From Proteus faecis (lineage in GTDB: Bacteria > Pseudomonadota > Gammaproteobacteria > Enterobacterales > Enterobacteriaceae), in the NCBI RefSeq assembly GCF_003144395.1, contig NZ_PENZ01000045.1:63220-127219 (forward strand): a stretch of 64,000 nucleotides of DNA, written 5' to 3'. This document shows, in pieces, positions 7,784-14,322 of the stretch; position 1 is the first letter of the stretch, and the number at the start of each line of letters is the position of its first letter. The position numbers and the translations under genes are program-made. The notes beneath the pieces were generated by a model. That model was not told the DNA's origin. It saw nothing but the letters and a program-made list of their open reading frames with translations, and ran no database searches.

Positions 7784-8405
7784 CTTTTTTCACAGTTTCA
7801 TCTGGTGCGTTACGACGTTTAAGTGGTGCATCACTAATGTCAGTCGCTTCAGGTCTCGCTTCTGAATTATCCATTAATGGAACAGAAACTGCCTCATGGT
7901 ATCTAATCTCACTAATACATGCGCCATATTGATTAATCCCAACTAAAGCTACATCCCACTGAGGATAATCATCCGTATCTTCAATATAGAATGGCTCAGC
8001 AAGAACACGCCAAATGAGATCTTCTTCAGCTTCTGAATCATCACCACCAAATAATGTTAATTGTTTAAATTCTGCTTTATTTCGAACTAAACGATGTTTT
8101 TTCTTTGGTTCACTAATACAATCCTTTGAAAACTGAATCGGTATATTATTAATTGCAAAGACAAAATCCAGTTTGTCATATACCATTTTTAATTCTGGTA
8201 TAATGCCTTCTTCTGCAGTATCTTGAATATGATTTTTGACCCACCCATAAGCACGAACACCATTGATCCAATTACAATCTAATTTATGTTCATGTTTAGG
8301 CAATTCAGTTAGTACACCAGCAATAGATTTCAATAAATAAGTAACTGGTTTTTCTTCTAAAGAGGGTTGAATATCCCAACAAGGGGCAAGACTTCTATCT
8401 TCCAT
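7770..8405 (-). CDS. Partner of the ImmA/IrrE protein, unknown family
   Basis: This 211-residue soluble protein has no motif I can name. It has a mixed N-terminal part, a central basic stretch (SEPKKKHRLVRNKAEF) followed by the short acidic loop FGGDDSEAEEDLIW, and a disordered, charged tail from about residue 180. It begins the two-gene unit, and its stop lies inside the start of the HTH-peptidase gene. The strict coupling and common promoter suggest it is the substrate, antitoxin or effector of that peptidase. Confidence 0.6.
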   Translation of the reverse strand: MEDRSLAPCWDIQPSLEEKPVTYLLKSIAGVLTELPKHEHKLDCNWINGVRAYGWVKNHIQDTAEEGIIPELKMVYDKLDFVFAINNIPIQFSKDCISEPKKKHRLVRNKAEFKQLTLFGGDDSEAEEDLIWRVLAEPFYIEDTDDYPQWDVALVGINQYGACISEIRYHEAVSVPLMDNSEARPEATDISDAPLKRRNAPDETVKKDGTV

Positions 8406-8436
8406 TCGTATTAAATCCTATATTGTGAAATGTCAG

Positions 8437-8469
8437 ATATATATTTTCGCATTTTCGTGTTTTTGTCAA
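8437..8469 (-). promoter_or_regulatory. Promoter of the HTH/peptidase module
   Basis: Minus strand has a perfect -35 ttgaca (rc of 8464-8469) and, 18 bases on, aatata within an atatat tract as -10. A nearby ttgacaa on the plus strand about 30 bases away makes an inverted pair with ttgtcaa, a plausible operator for the XRE domain of the module. Confidence 0.6.
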
Positions 8470-8520
8470 CCAAAAAACTTCGGGTATATTAACATTTGAC
8501 AACCAGTATTCTTAATGTAT

Positions 8521-8859
8521 TTATATACTCAATTTTACCTCATGATATCCTTTGGTTACCCAACATTGTGAATCACCAGACAAACAGCATTGTTGAACAG
8601 GTAATTGCTCACCACAGCGTTTACACTTTTGTTTAGATAACTTCTCAGCTTGCCTTTTATACTCAGCATCATCTTTACGAATAAGCATCTGTAAGTATTC
8701 AACAACATCATACGGTTCTCGACCAGGCATGCGTAATACACAATTACGCTTTAACATTTCCAATTCTTGATTATCTACAAGTAGTTCAATTTTGGTTACA
8801 CCTAATTCTTTCTGCCGTTTACGTTGCTCCGCTTTACGTTCTGCTACTGTTTTTGCCAT
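8521..8859 (-). CDS. Small phage protein: RHH-like N-terminus, zinc-ribbon-like C-terminus
   Basis: The 112-residue protein starts with a basic helix (ERKAEQRKRQKELG) and a strand-helix-helix stretch (VTKIELLVDNQELEMLKRN) like ribbon-helix-helix DNA-binding proteins. The C-terminal part has CKRC, then CC and another Cys (QCCLSGDSQCW), a probable zinc site. It could be a small transcription regulator of the replication operon. It lies 3 bases downstream of the next gene, so the two are coupled. No named family recognised. Confidence 0.65.
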   Translation of the reverse strand: MAKTVAERKAEQRKRQKELGVTKIELLVDNQELEMLKRNCVLRMPGREPYDVVEYLQMLIRKDDAEYKRQAEKLSKQKCKRCGEQLPVQQCCLSGDSQCWVTKGYHEVKLSI

Positions 8860-8862
8860 TAC

Positions 8863-9096
8863 TTATGCCCTCATCACCTCACGCCAATAATTCAACCTAT
8901 CTCTAAAAAACTTCCGATGTACCTCAGGCAACTTTTCAATTTCCACCAACACTCGCGTTCTATGTATTTTTTGATTTTTAAGCTGTCTAATTAATCGACT
9001 AGCTAATAAATCAAGTTGTTCTAACTCGCGATATTCTTCTGGCCACAAAACTCGATTGTGAGGTAAATCATCAGGCAAATAAGAACGCCTAGACAT
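8863..9096 (-). CDS. Small phage protein of unknown function
   Basis: The 77-residue, basic, all-helical product has no named family that I can recognise. Its last third (EKLPEVHRKFFRDRLNYWRE) has the same spacing of E, P, E, R, F, RL and R as the helix of HolE/HOT, the theta subunit of DNA polymerase III, but the N-terminal half does not follow that family. It is in the replication operon, 2 bases after the small gene at 9099-9275. Confidence 0.6.
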   Translation of the reverse strand: MSRRSYLPDDLPHNRVLWPEEYRELEQLDLLASRLIRQLKNQKIHRTRVLVEIEKLPEVHRKFFRDRLNYWREVMRA

Positions 9097-9098
9097 AA

Positions 9099-9275
9099 TT
9101 ACCTCGTAGATTTTTGTGGTTTAACCTTAGGTTGATAAGGTGCTTTTGTTCTTGCTCTTGCTGACGCATGGAGACGGTCGATATGACACTGTGTATGGTC
9201 TAACCCATCGTCGGGTAATATAGGGTGATTATCACGAACGAGAGATTCGTGAGTAAGAGAGTCTTTAATTGTCAT
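9099..9275 (-). CDS. 58-residue phage protein
   Basis: An unbroken frame starts MTIKDSLTHESLVRDNHPIL and ends in a basic tail (KPQKSTR). It fills the gap between helicase and the next gene, and its ATG lies in a near copy of the agaggcaagacc element, which is good evidence that it is translated. The His and acidic residues (THES, DNHP, DHTQCH) have no family I can name. Function unknown. Confidence 0.65.
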   Translation of the reverse strand: MTIKDSLTHESLVRDNHPILPDDGLDHTQCHIDRLHASARARTKAPYQPKVKPQKSTR

Positions 9276-9287
9276 GGTCTTGCCTCT
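9273..9287 (-). repeat. Start-codon element copy 2 (one base shorter)
   Basis: Minus strand reads agaggcaagaccatg: one A fewer before the start codon than the exact copies. It starts the 58-residue gene at 9275. Confidence 0.75.
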
Positions 9288-9294
9288 GTTTTAA

Positions 9295-10668
9295 CTAAAA
9301 TGCTTTTTCTGCGTAACGACGTCTTTTATCGTTTTGCTGTGATTGTTGTTGCATTTTGGACACTTCTGACGCTGTAATTTGGTCGGTAGGCAGATAGTGG
9401 CCATTCTTAAATTCTTGATAGACTGTGCCGGTTTCTCCGTGTCTAAATTTATCGATAATGATCTCGGCATAATTTTTCGCAGGGCTATTGGGGTTATATA
9501 CGGCCTCCCTATAGGTAAATAAAATTAAGTCAGCGTCTTGCTCTAAGCTACCAGAATCGCGTAAATCAGCAGAAACAGGACGGCGTTGATTAATAGGTCT
9601 TTTATCAACATCACGAGATAGCTGGCTTAACGCAATAGTTGGCGTGTGTAACCTCTTTGCTAATCCTTTTAAAGATGCAGATATTTTCGCAATTGCTAAA
9701 TCATTACGTTCTGCTTTAGGTTTTTTAATTAACCCTAAATAATCAACAAAAATTCCTTTCAAATTTGGATATTTACGTTTGTGGTTTTCACTGATTGCAC
9801 ATATTTGTTCAATAGTTAGATTACTCGCATCGATGATATGAATATCTCTATCCATTAAATGGCCTAGTGCTGAACTTAAACGCCCCCATCCTTCATCATC
9901 CAATCGCCCACGATGTCTCAATGTTGATATTGGTAGTTGAGCAGAACCTGCAACTAGACGCTCAGTAATTTGCTGATTAGACATTTCCATCGAGAAGAAC
10001 AATGCACCGCCTCCATCTCTGGTCATCCCCTCAGTCATCGTTAGTGCAAGCTCTGTTTTCCCCATTCCCGGACGACCACCAATAAAAACTAAGTCTGTTG
10101 GGTTAAAGCCTCCTATTTTGTCATCTAAAGCTTCAATACCACTTTTAATCATCCCAACAGCATCTTCCCCTTTGTTTCTGCGTTCTAAAACATCCACATA
10201 GCCTTCAAGTAGTGTATTTAAATGCACAGGAAGTAGGTTCTGGCTACCAATTGTCAGCTGGCCAATTTGTGTTGCAAATTGATGAATAAATTCTTCAGCT
10301 TGTTCATGATTATTTGCAGTAGTAATGTCATTTTGATACTTGGCGATTAATTGAATTACTTCTCTAACGCGATAATAACTATAAACTTTTGAAGCATAGC
10401 CTTTTAAATTCGCTGTCCAAATAGGTGTTTTAGATAGCTCAAGTAAATTTGCTAAATCGCCCTTTTCACCTAGAGCGTCAGCAATAAAAAATGGATCTAT
10501 TAGAGAGCTTGCTAGTGCTTGTTTTTTAATTTCTTTGTAGACATTACGGAAATATCCAGAGCTAAACGCCTCTTCAGGTAATGTAGCTAATACCTCATAC
10601 GCATCTTGACTAGCACCACCAGCTAACAAACCACTAATCACCGCATATTCTAGTTCTCTCTCATGCAT
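9295..10668 (-). CDS. DnaB-like replicative helicase
   Basis: 457 residues, the full length of a DnaB hexameric helicase. An N-terminal helical domain (about 1-140) is followed by a RecA-like motor with Walker A GRPGMGKT at 198-205, Walker B near VDYLG (about 308-312) and the conserved QLSRDVDKR and SGSLEQDADLI motifs. It unwinds the phage fork in the 5'-3' direction. It overlaps the loader gene by 8 bases. Having its own helicase, loader and initiator means that the phage can load its own fork instead of using host DnaB. Confidence 0.95.
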   Translation of the reverse strand: MHERELEYAVISGLLAGGASQDAYEVLATLPEEAFSSGYFRNVYKEIKKQALASSLIDPFFIADALGEKGDLANLLELSKTPIWTANLKGYASKVYSYYRVREVIQLIAKYQNDITTANNHEQAEEFIHQFATQIGQLTIGSQNLLPVHLNTLLEGYVDVLERRNKGEDAVGMIKSGIEALDDKIGGFNPTDLVFIGGRPGMGKTELALTMTEGMTRDGGGALFFSMEMSNQQITERLVAGSAQLPISTLRHRGRLDDEGWGRLSSALGHLMDRDIHIIDASNLTIEQICAISENHKRKYPNLKGIFVDYLGLIKKPKAERNDLAIAKISASLKGLAKRLHTPTIALSQLSRDVDKRPINQRRPVSADLRDSGSLEQDADLILFTYREAVYNPNSPAKNYAEIIIDKFRHGETGTVYQEFKNGHYLPTDQITASEVSKMQQQSQQNDKRRRYAEKAF

Positions 10669-11254
10669 GATGATTGCCTCTGCGATATGTTGGCCAGTTA
10701 AACGTTAATACCGTTCCACCCTGTAATAATCTGTCCACGGCTCGTTCACCAAGCATTTCTTGTAGATCAACAACGGGCAAGTTGCTTATCAAAATTGTAG
10801 GTAGCAAATCTTCGTAGCGATCATTAATCACCTCAAACAAGATATTACGTTCAGAATCAGTGCCATACTGAACACCAATTTCATCAATAATTAACAAATC
10901 AGGTGTGCAATATTTTTCAAGTACATCAAGTTCACTGAATTCTGAATTTCCAGCCCATGTTCTTCGAAAAGCGCGAATGATACGTGAGGCTGTGGTAATG
11001 AATACCGTTTCTTGCAATTCTCCGGCAATCTGACGGGCGATTGATACTGCAAGGTGTGTTTTACCAGTTCCGGGTGTTCCACACAGTACAAGCCCCTCTC
11101 CTGCGTTTTTTCGGTCACCCCAAGTTTCAACGTACTGCTGACAAATTTTTAAATTATGTTTTGCTGTTGGCGTTGAGGCTACAAATGATTCAAATGTCGC
11201 ATTAGCAAAGCGAGGTGGAATATTCACCGCAGTTAGTAAATTTTGTTCAGACAT
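10661..11254 (-). CDS. DnaC-like helicase loader, AAA+ ATPase
   Basis: 197 residues from the ATG at 11254, which follows a strong ggaggtgga ribosome site; an upstream in-frame ATG at 11269 is less likely. Walker A GTPGTGKT lies at 59-66 and Walker B LLIIDEIG at about 120-127, both matching DnaC/DnaI loaders. It should deliver the phage DnaB-like helicase to the origin. Its start overlaps the stop of the initiator gene, so the three replication genes are one coupled unit. Confidence 0.9.
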   Translation of the reverse strand: MSEQNLLTAVNIPPRFANATFESFVASTPTAKHNLKICQQYVETWGDRKNAGEGLVLCGTPGTGKTHLAVSIARQIAGELQETVFITTASRIIRAFRRTWAGNSEFSELDVLEKYCTPDLLIIDEIGVQYGTDSERNILFEVINDRYEDLLPTILISNLPVVDLQEMLGERAVDRLLQGGTVLTFNWPTYRRGNHHA

Positions 11255-12131
11255 TTCCACCTCCCACAAACCAATGCGGATCTTGAGACTGGTAATCTTT
11301 TTCGCTAAACCCAGTGTGAGAATTTACTTTTTGAGTTTGTACTACTGCTCTTTCAGGAAATAGCCCTTGCCAACCGTTAGCAATTGAATTGCAAATCACA
11401 GCATTGGCATCGGTGCAAAGTGATAATTTTTTTGCTTGTTGCTTGCACATGGTTTCTGTCAGCGGTTTTTTAATTTCTTTCCTGAAGTTAATCCAATCCT
11501 GCCAAACCTCATCACTCACATTTGACGGTTTAGATAATTTTGGATCGAATTTATTTTTCGATTTTTTCCCCTCGAGTAATTCTTGTGGATCATGTTTTGA
11601 ATTTACTTGTGGATCATGTTTTGAATTTACTTGTGGATCGCCTCCAGATTCTGGAGGGTGAAAACCCCCTTGAACGCCAGATTCTGGAGGGTGAAAACCC
11701 CCTTGAACGCCAGATTCTGGAGGGTCAAACCGTATATTTTTATCGTTTTCTGTACGGTCAGAATCTGAACGGTCAGAATCTGGACGGTGAGAATTTGATA
11801 GTTTTTCACGCTGTTTTCTTAATTTTGCATTTTCTTCTAATGCAATTTTTTCTAATTTATCGACATTTAAAAAATATAAATTTGAAGCGTTACGATTGCC
11901 ATTTCTACGTTGTTTTTTGACTAACCAACCATCACGCTCAAGTTCATTACACGCATTACGAATTGTACTAATTCCTGCACCAATTTGACGGCTAATAGTT
12001 TCAACACTGGGATAAGCAACCCCTTCATCGCTTGAATAATCAGCTAGGCGTACCATGATCATTAATTTGGTACCCTTAACACCTGAAACAGCACATGCAT
12101 CCCATACATAGCCAGTTAATTTATTACTCAT
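11247..12131 (-). CDS. O-like phage replication initiator carrying the origin
   Basis: The 294-residue protein has an N-terminal winged-helix/HTH_36 domain (VSGVKGTKLMIMVRLADY, then YPSVETISRQIGAGISTIR). The middle third is low complexity and encodes tandem repeats (PPESGVQGGFH twice plus part, DPQVNSKH twice). The C-terminal domain after about residue 215 is typical of loader-binding parts of O proteins. DNA for the repeated middle has three iteron arrays, so, as in lambda, the origin probably lies inside its own initiator gene. Confidence 0.85.
   Translation of the reverse strand: MSNKLTGYVWDACAVSGVKGTKLMIMVRLADYSSDEGVAYPSVETISRQIGAGISTIRNACNELERDGWLVKKQRRNGNRNASNLYFLNVDKLEKIALEENAKLRKQREKLSNSHRPDSDRSDSDRTENDKNIRFDPPESGVQGGFHPPESGVQGGFHPPESGGDPQVNSKHDPQVNSKHDPQELLEGKKSKNKFDPKLSKPSNVSDEVWQDWINFRKEIKKPLTETMCKQQAKKLSLCTDANAVICNSIANGWQGLFPERAVVQTQKVNSHTGFSEKDYQSQDPHWFVGGGNV
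11583..11640 (+). repeat. Iteron array 1: 24-bp unit, 2.4 copies
   Basis: Unit ttgtggatcatgttttgaat plus ttac repeats at 11583-11606 and 11607-11630 exactly, with a partial copy to 11640. The unit is 8 codons long. Part of the probable replication origin inside the O-like gene. Confidence 0.85.
11644..11725 (+). repeat. Iteron array 2: 33-bp unit, 2.5 copies
   Basis: Exact 33-bp units at 11644-11676 and 11677-11709 with a third partial copy to 11725. Each holds the near-palindrome ccagattctgg and gggtgaaaaccc. These are the likely binding sites of the initiator. Confidence 0.85.
11754..11798 (+). repeat. Iteron array 3: 15-bp unit, 3 copies
   Basis: Units acggtcagaatctga repeat every 15 bases at 11754, 11769 and 11784, the third diverged. 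The core cagaatctg is the reverse complement of the array-2 palindrome, so the same protein could bind both. Confidence 0.8.
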
Positions 12132-12132
12132 T

Positions 12133-12357
12133 TCACACCCCCAGTGCTTTAGCTATATTACGGCAAGCATTTTGGTACTGCTCAGGGGTTAAATTCTTTG
12201 ACAGTAATTTTTGTTTTTGCTTCTCATACTGCTCCCAAACTAACAATGCAATAACACGTCTACCCTCAAAAATATCCCTAATTTCTGAAATATGAACAGG
12301 CTTATCATTCAGCATAAACCCATTGCGGTATGTGATTTTTTCAGTTGATCTAATCAT
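12133..12357 (-). CDS. Small phage protein ahead of the initiator gene
   Basis: The 74-residue product has a mixed N-terminal half (MIRSTEKITYRNGFMLNDKP) and a C-terminal helical stretch with basic QKQKLLSKNLTPEQYQNACR. I do not recognise a family. Its start codon lies in an exact agaggcaagaccaatga element and its stop abuts the initiator start, so it is expressed with the replication genes. Regulation of initiation is a possible role by position only. Confidence 0.65.
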   Translation of the reverse strand: MIRSTEKITYRNGFMLNDKPVHISEIRDIFEGRRVIALLVWEQYEKQKQKLLSKNLTPEQYQNACRNIAKALGV

Positions 12358-12370
12358 TGGTCTTGCCTCT
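12354..12370 (-). repeat. Start-codon element copy 3 (exact)
   Basis: Minus strand reads agaggcaagaccaatga; the ATG at 12357 starts the 74-residue gene. Confidence 0.85.
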
Positions 12371-12374
12371 TGAA

Positions 12375-12830
12375 TTAATGCACGCGGGTCGGGCGTGATA
12401 TCTCATTTAATGCACGTACTACATTGTTTATTTGGTGTGACATGTCACGACCTTCTAATAAAATTTCAGTCATAGCATCAGCAAAACGCTGAATGGCCAC
12501 GGTTGCTAAATAGTTTTTTGTATCTCCACGTACTCGAGCTAACCTTGAAGCCGGTAGTGCCATTTCAATCGCAGGCATTAACTCCGCAATCTTTCTTTGA
12601 GATGCGCGAGAATCACCTCTTAACCAGCGAAATATCTGTTGCCGGTTATTATTGATTGCTTTCCAATCGGCCTTACCAGTTTGATCCTCAATGGCATATA
12701 ATCGACCATGTTCTTGATTAACCACTAATCGTAAATAAGCTCGACTAATCTCGATGGCAACATGTTCTTGCCCTTGTTCTACCGCCCAATCTTCAATTTC
12801 AGCTCTGATAATGTTGATATCAAAATTCAT
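12375..12830 (-). CDS. YdaT-family (CII-like) phage regulator/toxin
   Basis: The 151-residue protein matches YdaT of the Rac prophage in its central pattern: QIFRWLRGDSRASQRKI, then ELMPAIEMALPASRLARVRG. YdaT-like proteins sit in the CII position of lambdoid regulatory regions and can inhibit host growth, being paired with a YdaS-like HTH protein upstream, as here. The Arg-rich helices could bind DNA. It is separated from the YdaS-like gene by a terminator, where lambda has tR1. Confidence 0.75.
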   Translation of the reverse strand: MNFDINIIRAEIEDWAVEQGQEHVAIEISRAYLRLVVNQEHGRLYAIEDQTGKADWKAINNNRQQIFRWLRGDSRASQRKIAELMPAIEMALPASRLARVRGDTKNYLATVAIQRFADAMTEILLEGRDMSHQINNVVRALNEISRPTRVH

Positions 12831-12849
12831 TTTTGCGTCTCCTGTCGCT

Positions 12850-12879
12850 AAAAAATTGATTACACATAATCAGTTTTTT
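12850..12879. terminator. Bidirectional hairpin between ydaS-like and ydaT-like genes
   Basis: tgatta/taatca stem with a 4-base loop, six A before and six T after. It serves leftward transcripts from the cro-like promoter and matches tR1 of lambda in position; the same word recurs at 17989-18010. Confidence 0.7.
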
Positions 12880-13123
12880 AATTTGATACCTGTAATACTG
12901 ATGATGATTTAGGAAGCCCATCAAACTGATTTGGATAAATTTCTGGCGCAACCTCATGAGGTGTTACTTGCCAATTTAAGCATTCACACAGGCTTAAAAC
13001 CTTTAGAGCAGGAACGCCATTTTTGAACCATAAATGCACTGTTTGAGGCTTCGTATTTAATCGTCGAGCAATCTCTGATTGGCTCGCTAGATTGATAATT
13101 TTGTTTTTTATACAAGGTGTCAT
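12878..13123 (-). CDS. YdaS/Cro-like HTH regulator
   Basis: An 81-residue helix-turn-helix protein: LASQSEIARRLNTKPQTVHLW is a textbook HTH, followed by NGVPALKVLSLCECLNW, as in YdaS/Cro proteins. It is divergent from the CI-like repressor and shares its operators. It should oppose the repressor during lytic growth. A strong aaggag ribosome site lies about 8 bases before the ATG. Confidence 0.85.
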   Translation of the reverse strand: MTPCIKNKIINLASQSEIARRLNTKPQTVHLWFKNGVPALKVLSLCECLNWQVTPHEVAPEIYPNQFDGLPKSSSVLQVSN

Positions 13124-13143
13124 TGTTTTCTCCTTTTTGAATT

Positions 13144-13217
13144 ACAAGTTAATCTTACAATCAAACACACAACAATATCAAGTTTTTCTTGAAGTGATCC
13201 CTACAAGGAAAGCTTGT
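13144..13217. promoter_or_regulatory. Right operator cluster, three CAAG-N5-CTTG dyads
   Basis: Three 15-base dyads: acaagttaatcttac (13144-13158), tcaagtttttcttga (13178-13192) and acaaggaaagcttgt (13203-13217), centres 34 and 25 bases apart. The leftward promoter (-35 ttgata, -10 taagat on the minus strand, 13152-13181) overlaps the first two. Repressor and Cro-like protein probably compete here, as at lambda OR. Confidence 0.8.
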
Positions 13218-13228
13218 AATATAATTTT

Positions 13229-13921
13229 ATGAAAAAGAATCCGAATGAAGTATCAGCTACACGTATTAGCCAAATACTAACCGAGCGAAACTGGTCTCAA
13301 TCAGAATTAGCTCGTAGGCTCGGTGTTAGCCCTCAATCAGTGCAATTTTGGGTGAGCGGTAAAACAGCACCTAGAGGTAATAATTTAACAGCATTGTCTA
13401 GTCTCTCAGGATATCCAGAACATTGGTTTTTTATGAGTGATGTTTCAACTGAAGTAATGAATAAGCCAGTTGTCCGTAAGAGTGATTCTTATCTTGTTGA
13501 ACTACTTGATATAGAAGCAAGCGCAGGCCCTGGCATTATTAATAAAAGTGAATTTATTGAAACAATTAGAGCTATTGAATATACATCTGATGAAGCACTC
13601 CGCTTATTTGGCAACAGACCTAGCGCCCATATAAAAATGATCACTGTAGTTGGTGATAGTATGCAAAATACTATTGAACCAGGAGATCAGGTTTTCATAG
13701 ATGTTCACATAGATTATTTTGATGGTGATGGCATTTACGTTTTCATTTTTGGTCAAACATTGCACATTAAAAGACTTCAAATGATAAAGAATAAATTAAC
13801 CGTTATCTCTGATAATCCCAATTACAGAGATTGGGATATTGATAAAGAAGATGAAGACCAATTCTTCATTTTTGGTAAAGTCCTCCTCAGTCAATCTAGA
13901 ACATACAAGCGTTACGCTTAA
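13229..13921 (+). CDS. CI-like prophage repressor, LexA/S24 self-cleaving
   Basis: A 230-residue repressor with an N-terminal HTH (ILTERNWSQSELARRLGVSP, residues 16-35) and a C-terminal S24 peptidase domain: nucleophile Ser144 in VVGDSMQNTIEPGD, general base Lys181 in LHIKRLQ, and the Ala-Gly cleavage bond at about 99-100 (ASAGPG). RecA-activated self-cleavage would trigger induction. It sits between the two operator clusters it should bind. The ATG at 13229 has no good ribosome site close by; a tataat lies only 3 bases upstream. Confidence 0.95.
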   Translation: MKKNPNEVSATRISQILTERNWSQSELARRLGVSPQSVQFWVSGKTAPRGNNLTALSSLSGYPEHWFFMSDVSTEVMNKPVVRKSDSYLVELLDIEASAGPGIINKSEFIETIRAIEYTSDEALRLFGNRPSAHIKMITVVGDSMQNTIEPGDQVFIDVHIDYFDGDGIYVFIFGQTLHIKRLQMIKNKLTVISDNPNYRDWDIDKEDEDQFFIFGKVLLSQSRTYKRYA

Positions 13922-13956
13922 AATCCTTTCATAAAATTCAAACTAAATTACAGGGG

Positions 13957-14044
13957 CTTAATAGCTCTTGTAATTTTTTACACACATAATTACAAGAATT
14001 ATTTGTAAAATAGACTTGCAATGTTCAATTTTAACTTGTAGATT
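13957..14044. promoter_or_regulatory. Left operator cluster and rightward early promoter
   Basis: Dyads with the same spacing as the right cluster: acaagaattatttgt (13992-14006) and tcaattttaacttgt (14025-14039), plus a half site cttgt at 13967-13971. A promoter with -35 ttgcaa (14016-14021), a 17-base spacer and -10 tagatt (14039-14044) overlaps the second dyad, so the repressor should silence the 14323-18448 operon. Confidence 0.7.
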
Positions 14045-14183
14045 TACTAACAACAAAAACAACACAGCAAGTGTTTAGGTAAGTGTTCAGACCTTCTTAT
14101 TCAGCACTAGGGAATATTTAAGACCAAAGCTACAAAGACATGACCATGACGGCTCGGAAAGACGAGCAATAAGTTACAGACGT

Positions 14184-14206
14184 AAAAAAACCCACCGAAG
14201 TGGGTT
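14184..14206 (-). terminator. Hairpin terminator, minus orientation
   Basis: Stem acccac/gtgggt, cgaa loop, seven T on the minus strand. It could stop antisense transcription running toward the repressor gene, or act in both directions. Confidence 0.55.
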
Positions 14207-14269
14207 CCTTTACCTCGGGTCGCCGACCAAAGCTAACCGAGAGTTCTACTAGCGCGACCAAACGCTAGA

Positions 14270-14286
14270 AGAGGCAAGACCAATGA
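14270..14286 (+). repeat. Start-codon element copy 4 (exact), with mini-ORF
   Basis: agaggcaagaccaatga; its ATG starts only MINH then stop. The next real gene starts 26 bases on with its own aaaggag site, so this copy acts as a leader peptide or is a bare regulatory copy. Confidence 0.8.
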
Positions 14287-14322
14287 TAAATCACTGATCA
14301 CCGTTATTTTAAAGGAGTTGCT

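Larger units (their letters stand above)
14045..14322 (+). other. Structured leader of the rightward early operon
   Basis: No gene over a few codons. It carries a terminator-type hairpin (accccac-like stem acccac/gtgggt, 14184-14206, T-run on the minus side), a ctagcg/cgctag hairpin at 14250-14267, and an exact copy of the start-codon element whose ATG opens a 4-codon ORF (ATG ATA AAT CAC TGA, 14283-14297). This is where a lambda-type phage would have nut and an antitermination or attenuation system. Confidence 0.55.

Noticed and set aside
6680-8405. Naming the zinc-peptidase pair as a specific known defence system (for example RosmerTA)
   Set aside because: The layout is similar to what I recall of such pairs, but I cannot compare sequences here, so no name is given.
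11583-11798. CRISPR array
   Set aside because: The repeats are adjacent with no spacers, are in multiples of three bases and keep a coding frame; iterons explain them.
11389-12295. Several frames opposite and out of frame to the O-like gene
   Set aside because: They arise from the iterons (repeated LEGENPLERQI-type readings) and have no ribosome sites.
12133-12357. Assigning the 74-residue gene as a CIII or N homologue by position
   Set aside because: No Arg-rich motif or amphipathic CIII helix is visible.
13220-13225. tataat as the -10 of the repressor promoter
   Set aside because: It lies 3 bases before the ATG, so transcription would start within the coding sequence; a chance match or a leaderless variant cannot be told apart.
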